Source: Turneriella sp942492915 (GTDB lineage: Bacteria; Spirochaetota; Leptospiria; Turneriellales; Turneriellaceae). Taken from it: DNA of 64,000 bases. The notes below the pieces were generated by a model. That model was not told the origin of the DNA, did no database searches, and worked only from the letters and a program-made list of their open reading frames with translations. Of this stretch, positions 26,674 through 35,720 are shown piece after piece; the first letter of the stretch is position 1, and every line of letters starts with the position of its first letter. The position numbers and the translations under genes were made by a program. Where the stretch lies: NCBI GenBank assembly GCA_942492915.1, contig OW818662.1, forward strand, positions 1,922,001 through 1,986,000, read 5' to 3'.

Positions 26674-27466
26674 CGAAATCACAACGCGTCTTCCGGCGCT
26701 GTTCATCGGCCATGGATCGCCGATGAATGCCCTTTCGAGCAATGCTTTTTCAGAAGTCTGGCGCGAGAGTGCTGCCTCTTTGGGAAAAATCAAGGCGATC
26801 GTTGTTATTTCAGCTCACTGGCAGACTCCCGGTACACAGATTACAGCCATGGAGAAGCCGCAGACGATTCATGACTTCGGTGGGTTTCCCAAAGCGCTCT
26901 TTCAAATGCAGTACCCAGCGCCTGGCGATCCGGGGTTGGCAGAAGAAATTATTGCATTGCTCGCTGGCACTACCCCGGTGCGCAAGAATTTCAACTGGGG
27001 ACTCGACCATGGCGCCTGGAGCATACTCGTTCACATGTACCCCGAAGCGAACGTTCCAGTTTTGCAGCTGAGTATCGACGCCGACGCGGGCCCTGACCAA
27101 TACTTCGCGATCGGCCGCGCGCTGCAACCGCTGCGCGACGATGGCGTGCTGATTGTTGGCAGCGGGAATATTGTGCACAACCTGCAACTCGTCGATTGGG
27201 CGCGCCTGAACGAACCCGGCCACGCAGCCGACTGGGCGAAAGAAGCTATGGCCGTTTCAGGACAGCTTATCAGAGATAAAGACTGGCAGAAACTCGTCGA
27301 TTTCAAGAATCTGCCGCAGAGTATGCAGATCGCAATCAACAGCGGTGAACACTATTTTCCGCTTCTTTACATTCTGGGGGCCGGCTATGACGACGAACGT
27401 GTGTCGCTGCTAAACGACACCGCAGTCGGCGGTGCGCTTTCGATGACTTGCGTGCGGCTCGGTTAA
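26666..27466 (+). CDS. DODA-type (YgiD-like) extradiol ring-cleavage dioxygenase
   Basis: 266 residues of the class III extradiol dioxygenase fold. Metal and active-site histidines are seen in FIGHGSPMNAL, VISAHWQT, HDFGGFP, GLDHGAWS and GSGNIVHNL, as in YgiD/4,5-DOPA dioxygenases. It would open an aromatic diol ring using Fe or Zn; the natural substrate in bacteria is generally unclear. The start is TTG 26666, overlapping the previous gene by 8 bases, so it may be part of the same transcript. Confidence 0.88.
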   Translation: MNNEITTRLPALFIGHGSPMNALSSNAFSEVWRESAASLGKIKAIVVISAHWQTPGTQITAMEKPQTIHDFGGFPKALFQMQYPAPGDPGLAEEIIALLAGTTPVRKNFNWGLDHGAWSILVHMYPEANVPVLQLSIDADAGPDQYFAIGRALQPLRDDGVLIVGSGNIVHNLQLVDWARLNEPGHAADWAKEAMAVSGQLIRDKDWQKLVDFKNLPQSMQIAINSGEHYFPLLYILGAGYDDERVSLLNDTAVGGALSMTCVRLG

Positions 27467-27481
27467 GGCCCGCTACCCGCT

Positions 27482-28648
27482 GTGACCACACAAGTTATCG
27501 CGACGCTCGCGGCGATCGACGCGCGCTCATGGAATGCCCTTGTTGAACCGGGCAATCCGTTTATGCGCCATGAGTTTCTGCGGGCGCTCGAAGAAACCGC
27601 ATGCATCGGCGACGGCATGCCTTGGCAACCGAGGTTCATCGTCGCGCAAGATTCAAAGGGTTATCGTGGGGCTATCCCCGCGTTTGAGCGCAACGATTCT
27701 TATGGCGAATATATCTTCGACTGGGCCTGGGCAAATGCCTACGCTGAGGCCCGCATGCCCTATTACCCGAAGATTACCGTGGCCGCACCTTTCACACCGG
27801 CAACGGGCCGAAGGCTACTCGTCGCCGACCACTCAGACAGCGAAACCGCAAAAACGCTTCTCACAGAACTCGAAACCGCCGCGCATGGTATGCACACTTC
27901 GGGAATCCACATGCTATGCCTGACGCGCGATGAGCAAAAGCTGCTGTCAGAATATGGTTACATGCCGCGTCTGACGCACCAATACCATTGGCTGAACCGC
28001 AACTTCGGCAATTTCGACGACTACCTCGATATTCTGCGGGCGCACCGCCGCAAAGAGATTCGCCGCGAACGGCGTAAGGTTCAAGAACTCGGCCTCACCA
28101 TTGAACTTCTGACTGACGCCGGCATTACGCCGGAACATATCGATGCAATGTATGTTTTCTACGCGCAGACTTACGCGCGCAAATGGGGATCACCTTACCT
28201 GAACAGAAATACTTTTCACGCGCTGCTCGGCAGCATGCGGGGCAGCATCGTGCTTGTGATGGCGAGCGAAGGTAAGAAGCCGGTGGCAGGTTCAATCGCG
28301 TTTCGCAGCGCCGACCGGCTGTACGGCAGGTACTGGGGGGCTCTCGGTCACTATCCGTATCTGCACTTTGAGCTGTGCTTCTACCGCCTCATCGAATACG
28401 CCATTGAACAGAAGATCAGTATTTTTGAGGCCGGCGCTCAGGGCGAGCACAAGTTCCAGCGTGGTTTCACCGCGATGCCGGTCTACAGTTCGCACAAACT
28501 TTTTCACCGGGGCGGCGCAGCGGCGGTGAACGATTTTCTGAAGCGTGAACGCCGCGCGACAGCGCGCGCGCTGATGGCGTATCGAACCCATTCACCTGTA
28601 AAAGGTGAACTGCAATATATTCCTGAGGGGTATGAAGACCTGCGCTGA
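27482..28648 (+). CDS. FemAB/GNAT-like protein (DUF482, peptidogalycan biosynthesis type)
   Basis: 388 residues starting with GTG 27482, 16 bases after the dioxygenase. The segments WNALVEPGNPFMRHEFLRAL, FDWAWANAY, RRKEIRRERRKV, YARKWGSPYLNR and FEAGAQGEHKFQRGF are the conserved blocks of the DUF482/PF04339 family, whose fold belongs to the acetyltransferase superfamily. The biochemical role is not settled; the family name suggests cell-wall peptide chemistry. It ends 9 bases from the convergent uridine-kinase-like gene. Confidence 0.85.
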   Translation: MTTQVIATLAAIDARSWNALVEPGNPFMRHEFLRALEETACIGDGMPWQPRFIVAQDSKGYRGAIPAFERNDSYGEYIFDWAWANAYAEARMPYYPKITVAAPFTPATGRRLLVADHSDSETAKTLLTELETAAHGMHTSGIHMLCLTRDEQKLLSEYGYMPRLTHQYHWLNRNFGNFDDYLDILRAHRRKEIRRERRKVQELGLTIELLTDAGITPEHIDAMYVFYAQTYARKWGSPYLNRNTFHALLGSMRGSIVLVMASEGKKPVAGSIAFRSADRLYGRYWGALGHYPYLHFELCFYRLIEYAIEQKISIFEAGAQGEHKFQRGFTAMPVYSSHKLFHRGGAAAVNDFLKRERRATARALMAYRTHSPVKGELQYIPEGYEDLR

Positions 28649-28656
28649 AACCGGGC

Positions 28657-30738
28657 TTACTCGAAGCTGCCTTTGCCGATGAATTCCCGCAGAATCGAAG
28701 TCGATGGTACGTCGTCTGGCGCGATCGCCACAAACTGGTCGAGCAGCTGGCGCAGCCTGAACGCAGTCGCGTAAGATTCGTGGCTTCCCGGTACTTCGAG
28801 CAGATACCGATCGGCAAAAACTTTCAACACAGATAGTTCATAGACCAGCGACGTGTCAAAAACCGCGTCGGCCTGACCCACAAAGGGAAAAATGTATGCC
28901 TGCTCGCCTGCGCGCACATCGCCCCAGCGGCGAATATTGTCGTGCGTGGCAAATCCACGCTGCCTTCTATCTCGCACGATGCGGCGTATCAACCGCAGGT
29001 CTGACGGATTAATGTGACTGACCAAGTCGATCGGTAGCGTCAGAAGCGGTTGTATAAAGATGCGAAAAATATTCTCTGAGGGTAATACCTGTTCGAGCAA
29101 CTTGGGATTCAGGCCGTGAATGCCCTCGAGCATGAGCACTTTGCCGGCGCCGAGACGAATACGCCTGCCCCCTTCAGCGTCACACTGGCCCGTGCGAAAA
29201 TCGTATTTGGCCGTTGCCTGTTCGGCACCGCCGATCATCGCAGTCAGGTGGCGCGACAACAAGTCGAGATTTAGGGAATCGATCGTTTCAAAATCTTTCT
29301 CGCCTTTTTCGTTCACGGGTACGTCTTCACGATTGCGGTAGTAGTCGTCGAGCGACAGCCCTTCGGGTATGTAACCGTTAATGCGCAATTGGATCGAAAG
29401 TCGTCGTATGAAAGTGGTTTTTCCCGAAGACGACGGTCCCGCAACGCATATGACTTTGATGTTGCCTCGGGAGGCAATCGTATCGGCAAGTTGCGCGAGG
29501 CGCTTTTCATGATACCCTTCGGCCACACGTATCACTTCGCTGACACGCCCATCGACGCAGGCCCGATTGAGTTCGCCGACGCTCGATAAGCCGAACGAAT
29601 GCAGCCATTGACCGCTTTCTTCTGAAAGCTGAGCGAACGGTTCAAAACCGGTCGGTACCTCGGTGTCTGCGTCACCCGAGAGTAAGACAAGAGAATTCTC
29701 ACCAGCCTTGATTCGAAAATCACCGATGAGTCCCGCGTGTGGCAACAGAGGGCCATTATAAAGAGCATAAAGGCGGCCGCATGTCACGAGCGGCGTTGTG
29801 AGCGAGCGTGCCCCTTTTAAGAGCTGTACCGCATCGCTTTGGCGGTGTTTGCGAAAGTAACTGAGGGCTTCGTCGATGGTCCACCATTCCTGGCGAATGT
29901 CGGCGTGAGCAGCGATCAGCTCACGAATTCGCCGTGTCAGCTTGTCTGCAATCTCTTGCAGGCTGTACGGCACACCGTGCGCCACGTGCATCCACTGGGC
30001 GGCACCTACCGCGAAACCCAGTTTCAGTGCGAGCGGTGGCGAGAAATCCTGCGCGGCTTCGACGACGAGCAGCGCCAGCGAATGGCGCAGCACGCGTTCG
30101 CCTTCCCAATGGTTTGCGGTAAGCGGTTCAACGTCGACGTCAGAAAAAAGCTGCGCGTCGAGCGAGGTCACGCGGCGGTCAACAAGGGCAGCAACCACAG
30201 GAAAATCGCCCATTTTTTCAGGCAAGACCTGGCTGAGCAGCGAGCCGGTTTTTACTTCGACCTCTGTTTTGTCTTCACGCCTGATAGTAATCGTTGCCTG
30301 GCGCGGCAGAGACCTCTGGTTGAGAAGCAGGTGCAGACTTTCGGTACGGTCGACCAGCTGGCGGCCCAGAGTAATAATCAGGCCCGACATCAGTTTAACC
30401 GCAATCGCCGGCTCTTTCTCTTGCAGGTCGTCAAAATGCGCGCGATCGAGCCGCGCTACCTGCAGCGCCGTGTCGGCTTCGATCGTGGCAGCGCGCGGCC
30501 GATGCGCTATGAGCCCAAGTTCACCAAAGTGGTCGCCCTCTTTCAAAGTGCCGAGTTCGAGGTCGCCCCGCCGCATACGGGCCGTGCCACCCACGACGAA
30601 ATACATGTCATCTGCCTGGTCACCATATTGCACGACACTCGCATCCGCCGGAATGTAGAGCACATGCAGAAACGGGCTGATTTTTACCAGGTCGCTGTCA
30701 GAAAGGGCTGCAAGGGCCTTAATATGCCGTAGGTTCAT
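28657..30738 (-). CDS. Cyclic-nucleotide-binding, TGS and uridine kinase-like fusion
   Basis: 693 residues with three parts. Residues 5-135 are a cNMP-binding domain with the phosphate cassette FGELGLIAHRPRAAT, Glu and Arg intact. Residues 148-340 resemble TGS plus the second additional domain of threonyl-tRNA synthetase, as in known TGS-nucleoside kinases. Residues 425-690 are a uridine kinase/phosphoribulokinase-type NTPase with P-loop GPSSSGKTT near 434 and LSLDDYY. It may phosphorylate a nucleoside under cAMP control; the coupling is inferred. It is divergent from the MscS-like gene. Confidence 0.85.
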   Translation of the reverse strand: MNLRHIKALAALSDSDLVKISPFLHVLYIPADASVVQYGDQADDMYFVVGGTARMRRGDLELGTLKEGDHFGELGLIAHRPRAATIEADTALQVARLDRAHFDDLQEKEPAIAVKLMSGLIITLGRQLVDRTESLHLLLNQRSLPRQATITIRREDKTEVEVKTGSLLSQVLPEKMGDFPVVAALVDRRVTSLDAQLFSDVDVEPLTANHWEGERVLRHSLALLVVEAAQDFSPPLALKLGFAVGAAQWMHVAHGVPYSLQEIADKLTRRIRELIAAHADIRQEWWTIDEALSYFRKHRQSDAVQLLKGARSLTTPLVTCGRLYALYNGPLLPHAGLIGDFRIKAGENSLVLLSGDADTEVPTGFEPFAQLSEESGQWLHSFGLSSVGELNRACVDGRVSEVIRVAEGYHEKRLAQLADTIASRGNIKVICVAGPSSSGKTTFIRRLSIQLRINGYIPEGLSLDDYYRNREDVPVNEKGEKDFETIDSLNLDLLSRHLTAMIGGAEQATAKYDFRTGQCDAEGGRRIRLGAGKVLMLEGIHGLNPKLLEQVLPSENIFRIFIQPLLTLPIDLVSHINPSDLRLIRRIVRDRRQRGFATHDNIRRWGDVRAGEQAYIFPFVGQADAVFDTSLVYELSVLKVFADRYLLEVPGSHESYATAFRLRQLLDQFVAIAPDDVPSTSILREFIGKGSFE

Positions 30739-30855
30739 GAACTCTTACGCCGCATACGTTCAGCGCGACCGTCGGTCAAACGGTATGCACACCAGTGTTC
30801 GGTTAAGCCTTTGTTTATCTTTTTACAATCTGATCGCGTTCGCAGCCTTTGGTTC

Positions 30856-32697
30856 ATGCGGTGGATTTTGCAGGTTCTGATTACGATTGCCGTTGCGGGA
30901 GTCTTTGGCGCCTGCCTCGAACCCCGCCTCAACCGTCTGGAGCACAGCGGCAAAATCGCAAAGCTGAAGCTTATTGAAACCGTAGCACCCGCGTGGGCAC
31001 GGCACCACGCCGATATGCCGCAGTTCACCAACGACCAACAAAGGCTTATGCTTGGCTGGCTTACCGAAGGCAAAATTGAACTAAACCCCCAACAGCAGAT
31101 CAAAGACTTCGAGTTTATCCACTCACTTGACCAGATACTCGATACGGGCGAAGCGGAAGATCGCGTCAGGGTACGACCCGACGTCGTTTTACAACCGGGC
31201 GACCTGATTGTGCCGACGCAGCTTGAGGTCTTCTGGGGCAATGTCGCTCCGAAAATTATCGACTCACTGAGCCCTGAGAGCAAATTCTCAGCCTGCGAAG
31301 GTAAGATACTCACCGCGTTTGAGCAAAACCGTTATTATATTCTCGATGGCCACCACCGCTACGTCGCGTGTATGTTTCTGCGCCGGTACACAGGTCGCGC
31401 CGAAGATTTCAAGAAACGCATAGGACGCTTTGAATTCTACGAAGACCGCAAGATTTACGAACTGCTCGCCAATGATCCGTTATCAAAAACGCGCACATTT
31501 CCCGATCTGAAAGTCGACGTCATCGACGGCAATCCGCAGGGAATCGCGCGCGCCCTCTTCGAGCTCGCCAAACTCGGGCATGGCAAGTTTACCAAAGCAG
31601 ACGAGATACCCGCCGCGAACGACCAGTTTGCGTACCTGCGCAACACGATGCTGGCCGACAATTCGCTCATGCAATGGTTGCTGTTTGCCACGGTGATCAT
31701 CGCGTCGTTCGTGTTCAGCCGCGTTCTTGTCTATGTTCTGCGGCTCAGACTCAAACACCGCCGGGAAGATAATGCGCGGCGCGTGTCATTGACCGAGCTC
31801 ATTGTGCAGACGTTGCGAAAGTATATCTATTCGGTGGCCTTGCTGTTTTTTATCAAGCTGGGTCTACCGATTCTGACCGTGCCTGCCTCCGTAGTTCTCG
31901 CCGTCAGCAAGGGACTCACGGTTGCCGTGATCTGGCTGGTGACCGTTTTTCTCGCCCGGCTCTTCAACAACTTTATGCTCGGCTGGCAAGAGCGCCTGCG
32001 CAACCAGGAGAACGAGACCGAACTGGCGCACCTTTTTCCTCTGCTGATACGCGTCGGCAAGTTGCTGATCTATATCTTCGGTATTCTGTTCATACTGAAC
32101 CGGGTCGGCTACAATCTCTATTCGGCGATTGCGGGCCTTAGCGTGGGCGGTTTTGCGCTTGCGATGGCAGGCCGAGAGGCCGCGGGGCATATCTTTTCCG
32201 GTATCTCGCTCTATATCGACAAGGTGATCAAAGAAGGTGATTACCTGCTGCTGCCCGAACCGATCAGCACATGGGGGCGCGTCGAAAAAGTGGGCATTCG
32301 CTCGACTCACATTCGCACGAAGTACAATTCGATGCTGATCGTGCCCAATTCGCAGCTTGCCAATACGCAGGTCAACAATGTCAGCGCTGGCGGCCGAAAG
32401 CGCATGTTTCGCGGCAGCATTCTTCTGGCGCATTCGACCACGGCTGCAGATCTCACCAGGGCAATAGAAAAAATAAAGGCGATTCTGGCCGTGCGCGAGC
32501 ATGTCGCCGAACCTGACGTGCATTTCATGAAATTTGACGCGTTCGGTTTTTATATTCGCGTTCAGTATTTTGTAGAACCTTTTTTCCATTACCACGATAC
32601 CGTTCATGCGAATAATATGGCAATTCTTGAGTATCTTGAATCAGAAGGTATTCGGCCCGCAGTGAACCTGAACGGCATGCTGGGCCAGCAGGGCTGA
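30856..32697 (+). CDS. MscS-type channel with extra periplasmic DGHHR domain
   Basis: 613 residues from ATG 30856 (a TTG at 30811 is in frame but adds a non-hydrophobic tail). One helix at the N-terminus (WILQVLITIAVAGVFGACL) is followed by about 250 residues outside the membrane that contain YYILDGHHRYVACMFLRR (Asp164 onward), a motif shaped like those of ParB/sulfiredoxin and DUF1015 proteins. From about 270 there are five more helices and the MscS pore and beta domain: LSVGGFALAMAGREAAGHI, GRVEKVGIRST, VPNSQL. The channel part should relieve osmotic pressure. The DGHHR domain has no assigned job. Confidence 0.85.
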   Translation: MRWILQVLITIAVAGVFGACLEPRLNRLEHSGKIAKLKLIETVAPAWARHHADMPQFTNDQQRLMLGWLTEGKIELNPQQQIKDFEFIHSLDQILDTGEAEDRVRVRPDVVLQPGDLIVPTQLEVFWGNVAPKIIDSLSPESKFSACEGKILTAFEQNRYYILDGHHRYVACMFLRRYTGRAEDFKKRIGRFEFYEDRKIYELLANDPLSKTRTFPDLKVDVIDGNPQGIARALFELAKLGHGKFTKADEIPAANDQFAYLRNTMLADNSLMQWLLFATVIIASFVFSRVLVYVLRLRLKHRREDNARRVSLTELIVQTLRKYIYSVALLFFIKLGLPILTVPASVVLAVSKGLTVAVIWLVTVFLARLFNNFMLGWQERLRNQENETELAHLFPLLIRVGKLLIYIFGILFILNRVGYNLYSAIAGLSVGGFALAMAGREAAGHIFSGISLYIDKVIKEGDYLLLPEPISTWGRVEKVGIRSTHIRTKYNSMLIVPNSQLANTQVNNVSAGGRKRMFRGSILLAHSTTAADLTRAIEKIKAILAVREHVAEPDVHFMKFDAFGFYIRVQYFVEPFFHYHDTVHANNMAILEYLESEGIRPAVNLNGMLGQQG

Positions 32698-32768
32698 CGT
32701 GCCGCCACAACCTGTCTTGCGGGCTGTTTTTAGAGTTTACATCCCCCCTTTTATCTCTACAAACGCCC

Positions 32769-32990
32769 ATGCTCTCTGATCAAATGCAACAGGTTCTTGC
32801 CGTCTATAACGACGGCCTCGCTCTGTATAAGAAGCGCGAATTCAAAATGGCCGCAGAAATGTTCAAAAAGGCGCTTGCCATCAAAAAAGACGACGGGCCT
32901 TCGCAGGTCTATCTCGACCGCTGCGTTCACTTTATCGAAGAGCCGCCCCCGGCAGACTGGGACGGCGTCTATGTCATGAAGACGAAATAA
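32769..32990 (+). CDS. Small TPR protein with adenylate-cyclase-like tail
   Basis: 73 residues: one TPR-like helix pair (VYNDGLALYKKREFKMAAEM) and the ending PPPADWDGVYVMKTK. That ending is a familiar C-terminus of TPR-containing class III adenylate/guanylate cyclases, but no cyclase domain is present here. It abuts the bactofilin gene by 1 base. It is either a free-standing adaptor or the remnant of a cyclase. No frame upstream carries cyclase motifs. Confidence 0.7.
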   Translation: MLSDQMQQVLAVYNDGLALYKKREFKMAAEMFKKALAIKKDDGPSQVYLDRCVHFIEEPPPADWDGVYVMKTK

Positions 32991-32991
32991 T

Positions 32992-33357
32992 ATGGCAGCA
33001 AAAGAATCACGACGGCGCGGCGAGGCCACAGTATTTGCTGCGGGCAGCGCCTTCAAAGGCATTTTGCAGTACGCCCGGCCGCTGAAAATTCAGGGCAAAT
33101 TTGAAGGTGAAATAAAGGGTACTGACGCGCTCGAAATCGGCGCACAGGCGAAGGTGCAGGCACATATCGAAGCGACGCATGTCGTCGTTCTGGGGCACGT
33201 TACCGGCAACATTGTCGCCTCTGAAAAAGTTGAGCTAAGGCAGGGTGCCACTCTCATCGGTAATATCCGCTCGCCAAAGCTTGAGATCGACGACGGCGTT
33301 ATCTTCGAGGGGCAGTGCGAAATGAAATCTACGGCGCAGGTGGCAAAAGCAAGCTAA
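32992..33357 (+). CDS. Bactofilin (polymer-forming cytoskeletal protein)
   Basis: 121 residues. The central part shows the short right-handed beta-helix pattern: PLKIQGKFEGEIKGTDALEI, HVVVLGHVTGNIVASEKVEL and GNIRSPKLEIDDGVIFEG, with Gly/Val spacing typical of bactofilins and disordered ends. Bactofilins assemble into filaments that organise wall synthesis or cell shape. It follows the small TPR gene almost without gap, suggesting the two work together. Confidence 0.9.
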   Translation: MAAKESRRRGEATVFAAGSAFKGILQYARPLKIQGKFEGEIKGTDALEIGAQAKVQAHIEATHVVVLGHVTGNIVASEKVELRQGATLIGNIRSPKLEIDDGVIFEGQCEMKSTAQVAKAS

Positions 33358-33398
33358 AGCAGCAGGCTCTGGCGGTTATCTGGGCCGTCATCATTTCT

Positions 33399-34319
33399 AT
33401 GCAACAAATCACGCTTAACGCAAACGGGCTGTCGCATCCCGCACTTAAACTCGGCGAAGGCAAACGGCTCGCGCTCTTGCTGCACGGCTTTCCCGATACG
33501 CCGCGTACCTGGGCTAAGTTAATGCCCCGCCTCGCCGCGCAGGGCTACACGTGTATTGCACCTTACATGCGCGGCTATTCACAGATGAACACGCCGGCGA
33601 ACCTGCTTGAAGACGCCAATGCGACTGTACAGATAGCAGACCTCGCGGCAGATGCAGCGGGCCTCGTCGAAGCAGCAGGATTTTCAGACGCACTTCTTAT
33701 TGGGCACGACTGGGGGGCTATCACCGCTTACGCCGCGGCCAATTACGCGCCCGAAAAATTCAACACTCTTGTGACACTGAGCGTGCCGCACCTGCGCATT
33801 TTTTTGAGCAACCTTTGGAAAAATCCCAAACAACTCTTTCAAAGCTGGTATATTCTTTTTTTTCAGATGCGATTTGGTATTCCCGAGGCGCGCATCGAAC
33901 GCGAACATTTCAATTTTATCGAAGATCTCTGGGCAAAGTGGTCACCGGGCGTGACGCTCGATGCCGAAGCGTTGCAGGCCGTGAAAGAAACCTTCGCGGA
34001 CAAACAGATTCTGCACAATGCGCTCGCGTATTACCGCGGCATGCTGACCCCGGCGCTCTCAGAACTCGATGCGTACAACCGCAGTCGCCAGCTTTCTTTT
34101 GCCAATATCAGGCAGCCAACGCTGACGCTCACCGGGAGCAGTGACGGCTGCATCTTGCCCGGGATGTTCGAAGGTATGCACGCGGCAATCGACGCAGAAT
34201 TCACACTGCGCATTCTGCCGCTCGCAGGTCATTTTCTGACGATGGAAAGCGACGAGCGTATCGCCTCAGAAATTGTGAAATTTGTCGAGAACCAAAGCCC
34301 GGTCGGGAGAAGCTCATGA
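33399..34319 (+). CDS. Alpha/beta hydrolase, epoxide-hydrolase/dehalogenase type
   Basis: 306 residues from ATG 33399; the open frame reaches upstream into bactofilin but lacks homology there. The oxyanion loop LLLHGFPDTPRTW and nucleophile elbow GHDWGA with Asp as nucleophile put it in the epoxide hydrolase/haloalkane dehalogenase branch, not the serine esterases. GHFLTMESDE carries the catalytic His. Cytoplasmic, no signal peptide. It overlaps the next SDR by 4 bases. The substrate is unknown. Confidence 0.88.
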   Translation: MQQITLNANGLSHPALKLGEGKRLALLLHGFPDTPRTWAKLMPRLAAQGYTCIAPYMRGYSQMNTPANLLEDANATVQIADLAADAAGLVEAAGFSDALLIGHDWGAITAYAAANYAPEKFNTLVTLSVPHLRIFLSNLWKNPKQLFQSWYILFFQMRFGIPEARIEREHFNFIEDLWAKWSPGVTLDAEALQAVKETFADKQILHNALAYYRGMLTPALSELDAYNRSRQLSFANIRQPTLTLTGSSDGCILPGMFEGMHAAIDAEFTLRILPLAGHFLTMESDERIASEIVKFVENQSPVGRSS

Positions 34320-35116
34320 AAGATATTTCAGGTAAAGTCATCATCGTCAGCGGTGCAGCGGGGGGTATCGGACAAGAACTGGTCAGCCAACTCAGCACAT
34401 CAGGTGCGATTGTCGTTGCGACGGACGTCGATGAAGTCGCGTTACAAAAAGTGAGCACTATGACGCGAGTACAAACCGTTGCCTGCGATGTGCGTAGCAG
34501 TGAAGACTGGGAAAATGTCTTTCACCGCGCAATGGCACTGGGGCCCGTCTATGCGCTGATCAACGCCGTCGGTGTGCTGAAGCCTGGTTATATCGACAAA
34601 GTTACGGCGAAAGATATCGATTTTCATATTGATATCAACGTCAAAGGCGTGATGCTCGGTTCAGCAATCGCGGCACGCGAATTCAAACGAGCCGGCTCTG
34701 GTCATATTATCAATATCGCCTCGCTCGCAGGGGTTGCACCCATACCCGGTATCGGTCTTTACAGCGCTTCGAAATTTGCCGTGCGCGGCTTCACCCTTGC
34801 GCTTGCGGCAGAACTGCGTGAAGCGGGAGTATTCGTGACGGTCGTCTGCCCCGACGCGGTCAAAACCCCCATGCTCGACTTACAGAAAGATTATCCCGAA
34901 GCAGCTCTGACCTTCTCTGGCAGCGCGCCCCTGACGGCGAAAGACGTAGCCACGGCTATCGTGACAACTCTTGGCAGCGATCAGGCAGAAATCACACTTC
35001 CGTTTTGGCGCGGAGTGTTTGCAAAAACGGCGAGCGCGCTGCCGGGTCTCGCGCCCATGCTGATCGACACGCTGCGGCGCGCCGGTCTTGAAAACCAGTC
35101 TAAATACGAAAAATGA
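34316..35116 (+). CDS. Short-chain dehydrogenase/reductase
   Basis: 266 residues with cofactor motif SGAAGGIG, Asp after strand two (TDVDE, favouring NAD), NAVG in place of NNAG, and catalytic YSASK. The C-terminal segment is hydrophobic with LPFWRGVFAKTASALPGLAP, which might bring it to the membrane. The start ATG overlaps the hydrolase stop (ATGA), so the pair is translationally coupled and may act on successive steps of one lipid or xenobiotic route. That pathway is a guess. Confidence 0.88.
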   Translation: MKDISGKVIIVSGAAGGIGQELVSQLSTSGAIVVATDVDEVALQKVSTMTRVQTVACDVRSSEDWENVFHRAMALGPVYALINAVGVLKPGYIDKVTAKDIDFHIDINVKGVMLGSAIAAREFKRAGSGHIINIASLAGVAPIPGIGLYSASKFAVRGFTLALAAELREAGVFVTVVCPDAVKTPMLDLQKDYPEAALTFSGSAPLTAKDVATAIVTTLGSDQAEITLPFWRGVFAKTASALPGLAPMLIDTLRRAGLENQSKYEK

Positions 35117-35127
35117 TGAGGAGCTTC

Positions 35128-35598
35128 ATGCCGAGAAATACCATTGCCCTTTGTCTGCTGTCAGCAGCGCTGTTAGCAACAGCCTGTTCATCTTCGCCTA
35201 AAAAAACCTTTGCAGCTGCGAGCGATGAACTCGTCGATGCGGCGGCGCGCGGCGACCAAAAGCGATTTGCCGAACTCACCGGCCAGGGCGCAAACATCAA
35301 CCAGAAGAATGCAAATGGCTACACTCCCCTCATGTCAGCCGCCGAGAATGGCCGGCTCGAAATCGTTGCGCAGCTGCTTGCTGCCAGGGCAGATGCCAAT
35401 ACAACCAACAAGTTTACCTGGAACGCGCTGATGCTCGCGACGGTGAACGGCCATACTGAAATCGTGCGCTCGCTGCTGGCCTATGGTGCAAATGCGCGTT
35501 ATATCACGGCAAATGGTGAATCTGCCCTGCTGCTCGCAGAACGCGGCAAACACACAGAAATCACAAAGTTGCTGCGTCAGGCAGGCGCGTTGCGGTAA
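35128..35598 (+). CDS. Ankyrin-repeat lipoprotein
   Basis: 156 residues. Signal with lipobox LATAC followed by about four ankyrin repeats (DEVDAAARGDQKRF-like start, then NANGYTPLMSAAENGRLEIV and WNALMLATVNGHTEIV). The ATG at 35128 has AGGAG at 35118-35122 with ideal spacing, so it is preferred over ATG 35113. It should sit on the periplasmic face of a membrane. The function is unknown; ankyrin repeats bind proteins. Confidence 0.85.
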   Translation: MPRNTIALCLLSAALLATACSSSPKKTFAAASDELVDAAARGDQKRFAELTGQGANINQKNANGYTPLMSAAENGRLEIVAQLLAARADANTTNKFTWNALMLATVNGHTEIVRSLLAYGANARYITANGESALLLAERGKHTEITKLLRQAGALR

Positions 35599-35681
35599 TT
35601 TGCCTCTTAGCAGCCGCAAAGACAACCGGGTGATTCGCCGCGAATTTTCAGGCCGCGTGATGTCGGTCATCAGGCCGAAAC

Positions 35682-35710
35682 TTGACAATCGCTGAAATTT
35701 TCAGTATCTT
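35682..35710 (+). promoter_or_regulatory. Strong sigma70-type promoter for sufS
   Basis: TTGACA at 35682-35687 and TATCTT at 35705-35710 with a 17-base spacer. The expected transcription start (about 35717) lies only 3-5 bases before the ATG at 35721, and there is no Shine-Dalgarno, so the message would be leaderless or nearly so. Confidence 0.65.
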
Positions 35711-35720
35711 GCCGCTATAA

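Noticed and set aside
29839..30732. Long open frame (297 codons) antisense to the cNMP-uridine kinase gene
   Set aside because: Exact shadow of a well-supported gene; composition is Arg/Cys/His-rich with no domain.
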